Assembly (NCBI GenBank): GCA_030141605.1
Contig: JAQGDQ010000736.1
Coordinates: forward strand, 64,001-104,850
Length of the DNA stretch: 40,850 nucleotides
Origin: Tubiluchus corallicola
Lineage: Eukaryota > Priapulida > Priapulimorpha > Priapulimorphida > Tubiluchidae
Direction: 5' to 3'
Shown here piece by piece: positions 10,355 through 22,428 of this stretch; position 1 is the first letter of the stretch; each line of letters starts with the position of its first letter. Under the pieces are notes generated by a model that had not been told where the DNA came from, did not search any database, and worked only from the letters and a program-made list of their open reading frames with translations. The position numbers and the translations under genes were made by a program.

Positions 10355-10510
10355 GAAAACAGGACGATTTTTCATATCCTACCTCAATTTGAAATACCCA
10401 TAAAAATCATACAATTTAAAACACTTATAATCATGCCATAGTGCTTCTGATAATTAAATAATAAATTAAAAACATAATTAGGCCGAAGTCCTAATTACTA
10501 CATCGTCCAT
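10355..10510 (-). repeat. Dispersed repeat R1, partial copy 2
   Basis: Reads in the same orientation as the copy at 3752-4325. Shared sequence includes AAAGGAAAnCAGnnnGATTTTTCATA and the stretch TTCTGATAATTAAATAATA followed by a G/C-richer block. It breaks off at about 10510, covering only one end of the repeat. Confidence 0.55.
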
Positions 10511-10581
10511 TAGGCCCAGACAATTTATCAATTTACTAAAAGCAAAACATCAAACTAATTATGCAAATTGTTTAAAGGAAA

Positions 10582-10833
10582 ATGTCACCAAAGAAACAGA
10601 TAAAAACATTAACAAAAAAACAAGTTACTAAACTTTCCAAATTTGAAAACGAATTCGCAAAAGAAAGATACTTGATGCTAATAAAAAATTTCGTTAAAAG
10701 ACCAAACTCTACGAAACTGCGTATCAACTCACACAACTTCCTTATTGAGAAAGATCGACACATCAAACTTAAGACCATTAATGTAAAACCAGAAACAATC
10801 TTAAACTGCAGGTCAAAACAATCTACTCTTTAA
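10582..10833 (+). other. Lys-rich 83-codon open frame, unassigned
   Basis: An ATG-started frame of 83 codons, strongly Lys/Asn-rich as expected from AT-rich DNA. The first third (LTKKQVTKLSKFENEFAKER) is amphipathic and faintly resembles helix 1 of a homeodomain-like DNA-binding fold, but I cannot support that. The last 15 or so codons lie in R1 sequence, which argues against an ordinary host gene. It may be chance or a fragment of a transposon accessory protein. Confidence 0.2.
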
Positions 10834-11335
10834 AAAAACATACTATTTTTTTCAAAAATGACTTACGTGAAAGAATTATTACCACGCAAACGCAATTTCG
10901 CGTTCGCGTCACTAGTTCTTCGCTGTTACATGCATTTCACAGGTGCTGTACCTCTCAGTTCAGATGTGTTAGTTAGTGACGAACTACACACGTTCGACAG
11001 CTCATGAGTAAGCACAGCAGAAATTTGAAATATGAATTTTTATCTTGAAACTTGCCTAATTTTATTACAATATACTGAATATCTTACAGTGGCACTGTAC
11101 TTCAATTTTCGCTTTCGCAAACACGTGCAACACGCTCGCGAAACATTTTTGCTGTTGAAAAATGTGTTTGTTTGTGATGTTATTAATGTTTATGCTCGCC
11201 CGCCGTAAATTAAGTTTTTAATCTATTATTTAATTATTAGAAACATGTTTGCAGCATTAATTATTTCAAGATGTATAGTTTTTAACGGAGTTGAAAATGT
11301 AGTAGTATATGAAAAATCATTCTGACTTTCTTTGA
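10783..11335 (+). repeat. Dispersed repeat R1, copy 3
   Basis: Collinear with 37762-38402: a TCTTAAACTG start, TGACTTACGTGAAAGAATTA, GTTCTTCGCTGTTACATGCA, and the closing GAAAAATCATTCTG. Relative to that copy it lacks about 60 bp after ATGCATTTCAC (near 10940). It lies head to head with the inverted copy at 11410-11810. Confidence 0.7.
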
Positions 11336-11402
11336 ACAGTTACCTCCTGTTAACGGATAACATAATTTATAAGTCAGTTACATCACTTAAAAACACAACA
11401 GA
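11325..11402 (+). repeat. Short dispersed repeat shared with 21912-21990
   Basis: TTACCTCCTGTTAACGGA and the following ATAATTTATAAG-CAGTTAC segment recur in the same orientation at 21912-21990 inside CRYL1 intron 1, with roughly one difference in eight bases. The unit is too short to classify. Confidence 0.6.
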
Positions 11403-11409
11403 ATTGAAT

Positions 11410-11810
11410 ATATTTTTCAACAGCACAAACATTCCATGGGCTGCACGGAACAAAATTGAAATACAGTACTGTTGTACAACATTCGGTTTGATACTCAAAA
11501 TTCGACAAAAAAAAAGCTTAAAAATTTAGAATTTCGAGTTTACCACTGTTTTCACGAATGAGCTCTCAATGCGTGCACCACGTCAGAAGTGAACCATGTC
11601 TGAACTAAGAGGCACAGCGCATGCTTTTTGTGCAACGCGTTTCCAAGATCCAGGCAGTAGTACCCGTCTAACTAGCAAATGGCGAAGCGCATGTAATAGC
11701 GAACTAACCTCGCGAACGTGCAATAGGTTTCTGCAGTAATAATTCGTTCACGCGAGTTATTATTAAAAAAACGGTGTGTTTCCGTTCAACATTTCAAACA
11801 TTAGATTGGT
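11410..11810 (-). repeat. Dispersed repeat R1, copy 4 (inverted to copy 3)
   Basis: Same orientation as the 3752-4325 copy. Landmarks are TTTTTCAACAGCACAAACAT, TACCCGTCTAACTAGCAAAT and CGCATGTAATAGCGAA, ending ACATTAGATTGG. It is more diverged and lacks part of the left side. With copy 3 it makes an imperfect inverted repeat of about 400 bp per arm with a loop of roughly 75 bp. Confidence 0.65.
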
Positions 11811-12021
11811 ATGAGCTATAGTAACAGCCTTGGTCCGGTTTTCTTTAAAAAAAGGAGGAAATTTCGTCCACATTCTCTACAGAGCGAGATTTATTTGGGG
11901 AAAAAATCCGTCAGCATACTCAACTCAGAAAAGGGCCATAAATCGTATGCCAAAGTTTTTTTAAGTCAGGTTTAATCTATTCATTTAAATTAAACAACGA
12001 CATAAATGTATAGTAACCAGA
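11811..12021. other. Noncoding spacer
   Basis: No feature is seen between the R1 inverted copy and the pentanucleotide microsatellite. Confidence 0.35.
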
Positions 12022-12303
12022 TTCTGTCCTGTCCTGTCCTGTCCTGTCTTGATCTGTCCTGTCCTGACTTGACCTGCCCTGTCTTGCCTTGCCTTCCTCT
12101 GTTCTGTTCTGTTCTGTCCAGTCCTGTCTTAATCTGTCCTGTCCAGACTTGACCTGCTCCGTCCTGCCTTGCCTTACTCTGTCCTGTCCTGTCCTGTCCT
12201 GTCTTGACCTGTCCTGTCCTGACTTGATCTGCCCTGTCTTGCCTTGCCTTACTCTGTCCTGTTCTGTTATGTCCTGTCTTGATCTGTCCTGTCCTGCCCT
12301 GTC
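12022..12303. repeat. CTGTC pentanucleotide microsatellite
   Basis: Imperfect tandem CTGTC with CTTGAC, CTTGCC and CCAGT variants over about 280 bp. Larger blocks recur (a CTTGATCTGTCC-type block at 12047, 12127 and 12277), showing higher-order duplication. The long frames on both strands here are repeat artefacts. Confidence 0.85.
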
Positions 12304-13899
12304 CTCCTTTACCTCGTTGTCTCGTTGTACCCTGAGCTAGATCCACTTTTTCTCCGACCGCTCTATCTCTGTTTTGTTTTATTCCATTGTACAATTTACA
12401 ACTAGCTAACCCTATTTCTTAAGTCAACTGAGATATTTAATGACTAAAGCTTACCTGCACAAGATGCGCTTCGCCACTAGATAATGCCTTTTGCCGTCCA
12501 AGCAATATAGTCTGTAAACTGGTTTGCTCAAGTTTTCATGGCCGCCACTGCTTTCCCGTTTATTTTTTCAAAATACATCTTACATACGTGCGCAAAGATA
12601 AACAAAAAACATCCGATGAGAAACTTGAAACAGTGAAACAATAAGAAGCCCAACTGTCCATTACTGACGGCGAAACAGCACAGCAGCTGCTCAGACTCCT
12701 CAAGTGAATACTAAGTGGTAGCGCTCATCAAGTGTGATAGCAGCTATCCATGCGCAAACGATGTCTCCATCCAGCAGTCTTATAATATTGAATAATTTTA
12801 ATGAGAATAGAACATTAAGATGAAACAGATAGCGCAAAAATACAATTTCAGCCAAAGTCAAAACAAGAAGAGAGGGCGGGGTGGAGAAGCAAGAGCAAGT
12901 TCTGTGCATCTGCTGGTTTCCCTCCTACAAAAAAATAAAGCGTGTCAAGTATGAATTGAGCAGAATAAAAAAATCTGGGTGATTAAATGAAGAAATCATC
13001 AGCACCCACTTGAGCAGGACCAAGTAATTCGTACCGTTAACACTAGGACACATGACAGGCCTACATTAATGCCAAATTGATAGAAAATCGCTAGAAGACA
13101 TGTCTACGATACCTGAGATAAAGACGGGCCATGGAATTAAAACTGCTGATAACTTTAGATAGGTTTTTTTGGTATCTGCACTATTGGTGGAACATTTTAC
13201 TGGATCTAACTCACAAAATCCATAGGAGAAACCATATGGGATGGGACGTACACATTAATACTAAATAGTGTGTGAGGAGGAGGCATAGCGTTGTGAGCCC
13301 ATTTCTGTAAGGGATGCTAGATTGTAAATCTCGCTTTTTAAGATCTCTCTAAAGCTTGCTAATATGCCAAAAATTACTTAATAATCCGTTTTTCAAGTAG
13401 TGAAGTACTTAGAATTATAATAACAAGCTTATTTCATTTTTAAGTAGCGAAGTTTTTTAAACAGAAATCCCTAGCTATAGTGGATTTAAAGCACAAGAAA
13501 ACCCTCCTTAAATATAAAGCTTAAAAATTCGTCTCGAAATTTTATACCACTTACATACTACCTTTTTGCATACAGGACTTCAATCGGCAGTCACGCTGTA
13601 TAAAACATGTAAACAGGATGGATTAAGTTTGGTCACGAAACACACGCGATGACCACTCAGCTATTCAACCCGCCTCTGAAATTATCAAGTGATTGAACAA
13701 GGAACACCAAGAGAGTCAATCAATACACCAGTTCTAAGGTACTTACATCTAACTCATTTTGTCTAGCTTAACTTTCAATATGACTGCATTGGAACGAGTG
13801 CTGACACTACAGGCAATGATGGCTAATGCTTCTAACATTGTAGTTAATTCACTGTGTGGTTTGCCGAGTCCATCACTGAGAATAAAGATAATAAACTTG
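12304..13899. other. Noncoding stretch with a possible SINE trace
   Basis: No gene is supported. At 13651-13668, GATGACCACTCAGCTATT is the reverse complement of an A-box-like TAGCTGAGTGGTCA, similar to that at 7789-7800, but no clear B box follows. The frames at 12700-12909 and 13759-13971 have no recognisable domain. Confidence 0.35.
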
Positions 13900-14068
13900 A
13901 AAAGCTTTTACCGGAAACTAACAAGTCCAGCTTTGAATTTACCAAGCCTGTACACATATTTACTCTTGTAACTTTTTATTTTATTGTATTTATTTCATTT
14001 TAGAGGTGTATTTGTGTTTTAATGGTCTTAGGTGGCGAAATAAAAATTTGAATTTTATTTTATTTTAA
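13900..14068 (+). mobile_element. Possible LINE/SINE 3' tail
   Basis: The stretch ends with GGCGAAATAAAAATTTGAAT followed by a TTTTATTTTATTTTA tail, resembling the 3' end of a non-LTR retroposon with a simple A/T repeat tail. No coding part was recognised upstream, so the call is tentative. Confidence 0.25.
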
Positions 14069-15965
14069 TTCCCGCAATGCTGCAAACAACCAGACTGCAA
14101 ACCAAATGTCACTTACAACTTTAAAGGAAGGAAGAGCGGTCTTTAGACAATTCCTTGCTTTGATATAGGATAAACATAAACTTTATTACTCATATGTAAT
14201 TTCTAAAATGTTTTTGATAATTAAAATGGCATGTAGCCTAATGAACTCAAAGCAAAGGTGAAGCGAGGCTTTGCCAATTTGTTTAAGAGCTTGAAAAGTA
14301 AAGAAGATAAAAATGATAATATTTGAAATGTTACATAAGAGATGAAAAAGAAGTGATCTTGCCAAGCATTAAATAATACCATTAATGATATCAAACACTG
14401 AACTAACTTATAATTGAAGAAAGGACAGAGGTCACCAAATAAGTAAGAGTGTTTAAAGAGGAAGAAGATGTATTTTAAAGTACGTGTGAAAAACTTTACA
14501 TGTAAAGTCATATTACTTAGCATTACGCTTAGCTGTTTGAAAAACTTTACTGCTAACACAAGCTCTGTATGCAATAAGACATCATGTAAGTGATATGAAA
14601 TTTCAAGACGAATTTTTTAAGTTTTATTTATGAAGTCAGTTTTCTTGACCTTCAAGTAAGACAACCATCATGTTTAATTCCTCATTTTACTGAACTGCAC
14701 GTACAAAAATCAAAATATCTAAATAAATTTTAACATGTACATTTAAGACTTTTATTATGTCTGAAAGCAGTCTTTCTTCAACTAACCCCAAGCTGATGAA
14801 TATATTTCAATTCAACTTTGTTTAAGTCATAGTGTTATTACAATAGAAAAATAGCTATACATGTACAGTGAATCCAAAAATATTGTAATAATAAGGCTTT
14901 AATATGGACTAACACAACTAAGATGCAATACTACTGCTATAAAAATATGCCTATACTTGTTAGCTCAATAATCATTGCACTGTCACCTTTGGAAGTTACT
15001 GAAGCCAGTTAAATGTTAATAACGATGGTAATTGCTGAATACTTTTACTTCAGTAACCGATTATTCATCTAATACTAATTAGTTAAACAACCCGAGTTTT
15101 GTCGTATGGCATGATCACTATGTTAAGTCACTTTCAAATCTCAAAATTCACAGGAACTATAATTTTCAATCTTCATTGTACATTATCAAGCATTACATTT
15201 CAAAAAGTTTTTGCTTTTCATCAACAATAAATTTAAATTTTTGTATAAACAAAGTAATCAATTAATAATCCATTTCTGAGCAGACTAATTGCTACCTGGA
15301 ATTTTTTAACCAGTATGCGAAGTAATCACCAATCAGTAACGGTTAATCCTGTTGTGAATGAAATATACAAATTGTAGTGATGTTTGCTAAACAGGGTTAT
15401 GAGAGCAACATATTTTACTTGATTCTGCATTGTGAAAAATTCACACAGCTTAACGTAACATAAGTGACGCAACAAAAGTTATTCCATAACACGGGATGAT
15501 GCAAAATCTGTCAGCAACAAGTTGCCTAACATTTTTGCTCATCTGCAAACTCGATAAACATTGTTTTGCCAATTTTGTTGCACAGAGATTTTTGCTAAAT
15601 GTGCTTAATTATCTCTCTCAGAAAAAATCATCCTGCTTTCAACAAATGCGAGGTCAAGTACAAAAATTTGCATCAGATCAAACCAGATCGGACCAATAAA
15701 AAGCAATCATTTAGTCACGTGTCATCTAACAATTGTTTTTGAGGTTACCAAAGACACAATTCGCTTCATACAAACATAGCTGGATGAGAGTAAATTGTGT
15801 CTGACATAGTTTGTGTCAGACAGTACGTTAAAGACAGATTTTTTATAGTGTGTGACTAGACTATATACCGCACCAAAATGATATTATGCAGTAAGCCTCA
15901 CAAACATTTCATTTATAAATTTACTGTGAACGGAAAGCTATAATGGCCAATACAGCATACAAGCA
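14069..15965. other. AT-rich intergenic stretch downstream of CRYL1
   Basis: No coding sequence is supported. A 9-bp-arm inverted repeat, TGTCTGACA (15798-15806) and TGTCAGACA (15814-15822), lies about 145 bp past the likely CRYL1 poly(A) signal. Confidence 0.4.
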
Positions 15966-15971
15966 TTTATT
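15966..15971 (-). terminator. Likely CRYL1 poly(A) signal
   Basis: TTTATT on the plus strand is AATAAA on the gene's strand, about 80 bases past the CRYL1 stop codon. It is the first canonical hexamer downstream. In AT-rich DNA this could also be chance. Confidence 0.45.
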
Positions 15972-16052
15972 AAAGCTCTTAGCACAAAAAAGTAAAGCTA
16001 AATATTTTGCAATGTCGAAATTTTATATATAACTTCGCTAGCAGACTTCAAT

Positions 16053-19000
16053 TTACGGTTTTGGGTCAGCAGAATCCATTTCACGCTTTAGTTTAGCTAG
16101 AGCAGATAATCTCCTGTCTCTCCAAGTTCTTGCATCATGCAGCTTTGATAAAGGAATTAGTTCACACAGTTGCCTGTCGACCTCCTCGTGGCCGGGCGAA
16201 GGATTCGAATAATTAGGAACTGGCCCGAATGCTCCCGTGACTCTTTCTATTCCTTGACCAAAGTGCTTCATGTAAGCTTTGATACCTAAACAAAGCAAAA
16301 CCAACATTAGAATAACTGGAGAATTGTTAGAACTTAGATAAATAGGCTTCATTTTATTTTCATTTTAAACATAATTTTATTAAGCGGCTCGCATCAAGAA
16401 GTTTTAACAAATTAAGTGAGGGCCACGTCCTGCTTAGTAAATTTAACAACTGTTAGTAGTAGCAGTTCTTAAATAAAAAACAATTTTTACAAAGTTATTA
16501 TAGTTACTTGGTGTGAACAGGTACAAAAAACAAATGATGAATATTTAAATATTTAGCCTGTGCATTAAATTGGTTAATCACTAAACAAACATTTTCATTA
16601 TACATATATAAATTAATGTCTAGTTGTCAGTATTTTAAATGTCTCGATTCAGTTACAAACATCTGAACACAATCAAATATTTTACAATTATCTATAACTC
16701 TTAAATTTTCACCTCCAGGAAGTAACAAATTTATAATATTTCTCACTGGTAAATTTCTAATCTCATTGCTACCATATAAGATATTAAGTTTGTTAAACAT
16801 ATTATTTCTCGGTATGATTATAGTTTAGACAATTCAGAAGATATTCATATGTTTCAAGAGAGGCACTGTAGAAACAAGAAGGTGATACTAAAGAACCATG
16901 ATTATGAATAGACTTAATAGTAGTTATAATAACTTTCAAATATATGAAATTTGCTCCGTCATCATCCTCATTCATATAAGCAAAATTCTGTTACAGAGAC
17001 TTACAGGCACAAAACATACAAAACTGAACTAAAGAATGTCTCACATTCCATTCACTTTCAGACTGTAAAAAAGGGCTTCAATAAGAAACAATGATACTAC
17101 TGGGTAGCATGCAGTGTGCTGACATCTATAATAACATTTGTGAATGTTACTATATTTTACTAAGAATGCAAGTGGAGCACCAGAACAACCAGGATGGAAA
17201 TAAAACATCATTTTTCACTCACCTCTAATAAAGCTCATCAAATAGTAAGCAAAATGTACGTGAAATGGAAATATTAAATATTTTCTTGTAGCTTGAAACG
17301 AAACTAGGACACTTCCTAACAGATTAGGATGTTTCATTTCATCTTCTTTTCTACAAACTCTATCTTTCTACACTTCCACCATCATTCTACTGCAGCCTCT
17401 CTTAACAGCCAGTGGGCGTATTAGTGGCAATTTGTACAAAAAATAATAGCTTTATCATGCAGTAACTCTCCTATGTGACACTGAGTCTATGTTGCTAAGC
17501 AACGCAATACATTTAGTTAAGAAGTACCTTCTGCATTCAAATGCGCAACTTCTAGCGGTCCGATAAATGCATACCGTGGTCCCATACCAGCTGACATTAC
17601 TAAGTCAATATCTTCAACGGAAACAACTCCAGACTATGAACAAAAAATCACTGTTATTGAAAGATTACTACTAATTAACATTTGTGTTATGTTAGCTCTT
17701 ATTAGTTAACAATGAAATCACCCTACTTACATAGCCACCAAAGAGTAGCGCTATGCTATGCTAAAGCATCTTAAAATTCATTCAGTTTTATATTACTCTG
17801 CAAGTGACAGTGGAAAAAATTATATTTTTACGCTGCGAAAAAGTTGAAAATAAAGCTATATTAGCTAGCCATTTAGCATTCTCTTACTAATGGGTAAGGC
17901 AATAGAAAAAAATCCTTGGTATTACAAATAGTTTGTGTCATTGGACAAAAGCACTCCAGTACATTAGCACTCGACTAACCCAGATGCCTGTGCAGTTCAT
18001 TAGCCAGAAAATATTCATTATTAAGTATTATAATGTACAATTTTATTTATGACCAACGATATAATTTGTATTTTATTTATCAGTACAAGAACTTAGCTTT
18101 TCAAATTTAAAATTTTTCGAAGAAGATTTCATAGCTTATGCACGTAAAACTAGGTTATACAAATGATACCACTCGAAGTGAGTATCGAACTCAGGCAGCC
18201 ACGCATTAGTGACGAGAAGTCATTCGCATGAAAGTAGATGTACCCGCCCTCTGTCATGAACCTCGCCACAGACAGAAAAAGAAAATTAACCTGCTCAGAA
18301 GGTTCTGATTTCATCATCACAATACAATTTAAAGAAGTAATAAGTGTAATATTGTAAACAGCTACCTTTTTAGCCACTTACGTAATTAAAAACTGAATTT
18401 ATAATTTTAATTTTACTATAAATATAAGCAAACAACATCTTTGATTGAACACATAAGTACTGATTTTTGTTTAAATACATGATTATTAACTAATATAATC
18501 TAAAATAGTAAAGCAATACCTCAACCAGTCTCCAAGCTTCGTTGATAATGGCATACTGAATCCTATTCAGACAAAAACCATCAATTTCTTTATTTAACAC
18601 GACGGGAACTTGTTCTACGTTTTTCATGAGCTGTTTTGTCCGCATCACAATGTCCTTCTCCGTCCACGGTGTCGGTACCAGTTCTACTAAAGGTACAAAA
18701 TACGGAGGATTCACCTATGGACGAAAATCACCATAGTGAATGATCGGAGCATCAAGCAATGGCATAATAACACGACAAACGTTTTTATGTAAAAATAATT
18801 TTCAGAATATTTAGTAGAGGAGCAGTCTTGATGTTCCATGACAATCTCCGAAGAATGAAGATTTGAAAGCTGTTTTAGATTGCCGGAGGGGCACTGAAAA
18901 AAGTTAGCTTATGAGCTACACTCTTCAAAATAGCAATTTTGTAGGGGGTCAATGGGGTCAATAGGAGCCAAATGTAAAAAAATGTATGAATCTTAACAAA

Positions 19001-22000
19001 ATGCATATCAAATTACTCGTCTTGTCACACTGAATAAAAAATATATAGTTTGACGTATGTCCAACCTTTCGTTAGGTCGCTATGACGGCAAATTTGATAA
19101 GGTCAATGCACTTTCGGTCAAAGGTCAAACTCGTACATACCGGATGAGCAACAATGCACTGACTCCTGTGAGTGAGTTCTTCGGTGAAATAAGACGGCAA
19201 TATGCAACTTGTTGAGCTTGCAAGGATCATGCCGGGTACTACCAGCTCGTCAAATTGCTTAAATACTTCTTTTTTCGTCTGTAGATGTTCTCTAACACAT
19301 TCCTGAAAAATGAAAGATTTCATTAGAAATATTTAAACAAGCATATTTAATATAAATTGAATATATTATTACGACGACGAAGTGCCATTTATTTTCACCC
19401 CCACATTGTGATGGTTAGATCACTGCGAAGCCATTGCATATCAGCCTTGCATAATAGCTATAAGCAGCTGGTATGGAATGGCCTCGTCGGTTCAGTGGGC
19501 TGGCAGGCAGGTGCGTTTTCTACCTCAGCACCTGCTCCATAATGGCAACCAGCATGGAGCACGATGAATTAACTATCTAGCGAGTTACTTGATTCTATAA
19601 TGTCACGTTTATTACCCCAATAGCCCAATCTCTTCGGATTGTTTTAAAAACTTTTTCTCAAACAGAATAATTGAAATCTGGAACCAATTCCCTGAGTTTA
19701 TTGGGGGAATCCCCTTGGTCTGGACTCAGAGTAGCAAACTTTTCAAAAAATGTTTATAACATGTAAATCTTAATAGTCATTTATCTTTTAACAGGCATAT
19801 GTAAGTAGCCTTGGCTTTTTGTGTTTTATCCGTAACCTTTTAACTAGCCATTTTATCTGTAAAACTCATATCTGCGCTGTATATACGTTTTATCCTGATT
19901 TCATAGTTTATATCTTCTTGTAAATATTTTAATGTTTTTTAATAAAGACTGCGTGTTGAACTCTTAACTAACTATTAAACTACACATGGCGCTAGACGTG
20001 CTTGCACTAAAGAAATCAAGAATAATATATCTTGTCACAAAACAATTGTGCAAAGTTAAGAATGAAAACATCAAATGTTTAACCCTAACAGCAGGCTGTT
20101 CTTCAGATTTCGAATTTACTTTGGTTTGCTCGTCAATTCAACCAATAATTGTTTGTATTCTATATAATGCCACAACAAAAAAAATTGTGTGTTCACTATG
20201 TAAAAGGTATTTATATAGTAATGGCATTTTCTTTTACTGGTGATTAGATACTGACAATAAATTAGAAAAAATAAAATAAAATACCTGTACATAAAAAGCT
20301 CCTGCAAGGCATTCCTTCAGGTTAGATGAGCCACTAATAAGTCGTCTTTGTTCCTCCACACTCAACTGTCCACGCAAACTTCCATCTTTGCTTAGGTCAC
20401 GCAGCTCCTCCTCTATATATTCCAGAGCCGCAGATATCTAAAAGTGTAACAAACAAAGTTAAAGGAAAAGACAACTTATTTAGCATGTTGGGTTTATTTT
20501 ACTGTTATCACTTAAACTTAGAAACATATAGCAAAGAAATTTGCAAAAAACTGTCTATAAAGCATAAAGTTATTTTGTACTATAAGCAAATTTTCAGGTG
20601 AGATAATAACCGCTATTCACCTAAAAAATTGTCACGTAATTGGAGGACTTCATAATTTTTTGTAAGCACATCTGTAACCCGTGCTGTTTAAACTAATTCA
20701 TACTTTTGCAGCTTAACAAATGGCAATGCAAAAATATCACGAATTTTGGTAACATATATATTTATGTACAAGTCGAATTTTTTGGAGGCAATTTTAAGGT
20801 GAAATTTTTGGGGTCGACTTATACTTACGATATGTTTTTGGGAAATGTCGCTAAAGAGTCGTCTACAATATGAATACGTAAAGAAATATATCCTTCATTA
20901 TATGGTGGACTGAATGAACACTCATACTGTGATACTTCACATCAGAGAATGTTCACATCTTGACATTACTTCACAAAATTAACAAATATTACTGTAATTT
21001 ATTATAATGTATGTGAAATAAAGTTAAAATTTATATATTACCAGTAAACAAACTACTGACGGAGCACTCGATCAGAACATAGAAATCGTGTAGGTACATC
21101 AGATAGGTATAATATACTCGGCCCAGGCACTTGCACGTATCTTACACACTAACACAGTAGGCTATTGATTTATTACTAGGCTATTGTTGACATCATTTAC
21201 TCTGGAAGATCTTCATAATTTATGGTCAATTTGTACACAGGTAATGCATAAAATGATGTAATTTTTGGTCTTAAAATGCACATCGACTTGTACATAAGGT
21301 TCTCTTGTATACACGTATATACGATACCTAATTTTGTGCGAAAACTTATTATACTTTTGAAGCAAATAGATAGTGCATTGTTTTTCTTCAGTCAATGAAG
21401 ACATTATTGGTGAAAAAATGGACGTTGAAAATGAGAGCGTTCACGCAAGAAATGATGGCAACTTTTAAGTGATTTTACTAATTGCACAAGGCACTTATCA
21501 CTTTTTTATTCCTTCTAACATCTTTTACGAACATTGAAATAAACCAAACTTCCAAGACAGGTGTGGCCTTTCCTTTAATAACTCAGCTTAAATAACTGTG
21601 TGCACTTCATTAAACAGATTCAAAAACCCAATGAACTTGCCTGTTTTGCATCAATATCATATATGGAAACTGTATATCCAGCCGCTGCAAATACCAGAGC
21701 CCACGATCGTCCAATTAAACCACTAAAAGTAAAAGCGAAAAAATTTCCAGAAAAATGACTGACAAGAAAGCAAACTAGTAGACAGTAAAAATCATCATGA
21801 TGCTCACATACGTTTAAATCAAATCATCATGACTCACTTACTTCACCTACGCAGTTACTTCATTCACAACTCAACCACTTCACTGGAACATTTACTTTAT
21901 TTATGAATCACCACTTTGACTTAAACAATTACCTCCTGTTAACGGACAATATAATTTATAAGCCAGTTACTTGACTTAAAAGCACAACTGATTTTTATGT

Positions 22001-22428
22001 TGAGAATGCTCACCCCCTAATGATCAGAACTATATTTTACTGACAAAGTCACTGACTTCACTCAAGCAGTTACTTCAATTTTGAGTCAGCCTAATGGCTC
22101 ATGCAAAGTAATGCTAATGTAATTCAATGAGTACTTTACAATAATGATAAACAAATGACTCCTCGGTTTCACGTTTCTAATGTTACCAGATTGTCCGTCA
22201 ATTTAATATGACTAATTTGTCAAATAAAAGAAGCTACTGTGCACAATAGACATCTCATGTGTTTTTAAACACTTACACACTGTTTGGTTTTTAGTGTAAC
22301 AAATCACAATAACATTAATGCTCAAGAAATACCGCTTAATTTTATTTTTTGGCCTTTATTGCTTACCTTCCAACAACAGCAACTTTTCCTCTATCTCCAG
22401 TTGGATTGTTACTATTGGCAGAAGACAT
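16053..22428 (-). CDS. CRYL1: Lambda-crystallin homologue (L-gulonate 3-dehydrogenase family), complete 7-exon gene
   Basis: A cytosolic NAD-dependent enzyme related to 3-hydroxyacyl-CoA dehydrogenases; in animals CRYL1 oxidises L-gulonate in the glucuronate-xylulose pathway. Coding exons in gene order are 22428-22367, 21722-21641, 20437-20285, 19302-19141, 18714-18520, 17633-17528 and 16285-16053. All intron phases agree (2,0,0,0,0,1), giving 330 residues against about 320 in vertebrates. Seen in the translation: a Rossmann G-x-G-x-x-G at residues 20-25 split by intron 1, an NAD-selecting Asp43, SSTS at 128-131, catalytic His152 in HPVNPPY, Glu172, GFCLNR near 199-204 and YAFIGPLE in exon 6. 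The start ATG at 22428 is followed by a short hydrophilic lead, as usual in the family. Intron 2 has a GC donor. The C-terminal tail after the family core is slightly long. Confidence 0.95.
16640..16910 (-). mobile_element. LINE ORF2 C-terminal relic in CRYL1 intron 6
   Basis: Read on the minus strand from about 16905, the frame gives S-P-S-C-F followed by [11 protein letters not shown], resembling the Cys-rich C-terminal segment of Jockey/I-type LINE ORF2 proteins (S-P-x-C, then an E-H-L-L-like motif). Stops and frameshifts follow. The same sequence occurs at 28858-28960 and 29311-29440, so this is a repeat family. It lies in the same orientation as CRYL1. Confidence 0.6.
18160..18350 (-). 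repeat. Possible tRNA-derived SINE in CRYL1 intron 5
   Basis: On the minus strand, GAGTTCGATAC (near 18195-18185) resembles a tRNA B box. The preceding CTTCTCGTCACTAATGCGTG could be anticodon-arm debris. No clear A box or tail was found, and the local frame (18150-18377) has no domain. Confidence 0.25.
19652..19950 (+). mobile_element. LINE 3' end relic in CRYL1 intron 3
   Basis: Between CRYL1 exons 4 and 3, the plus strand encodes [15 protein letters not shown], then SSKLFKK and a stop (19756-19758). This matches the very end of many CR1/Jockey/RTE-like ORF2 proteins (N-R-x-I-x-x-W-N-x-L-P, then F-K-x-x-L). About 190 bp of AT-rich 3' UTR-like sequence with AATAAA (near 19939) follows. It is antisense to CRYL1 and 5'-truncated. 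Confidence 0.65.
21639..21642 (-). promoter_or_regulatory. Noncanonical GC splice donor, CRYL1 intron 2
   Basis: On the gene's strand the exon end and intron start read AAACAG then GCAAGTTC, so the donor is GC rather than GT. The rest fits the strong consensus seen at functional GC-AG introns (CAG followed by GCAAGT). The matching acceptor is a normal AG at 20439-20438, and the frame joins cleanly at phase 0. Confidence 0.85.
21912..21990 (+). repeat. Short dispersed repeat in CRYL1 intron 1
   Basis: Second copy of the unit at 11325-11402 (TTACCTCCTGTTAACGGA core). Around it, 21835-22085, the sequence repeats AGTTACTTnA-like motifs loosely. Confidence 0.55.
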
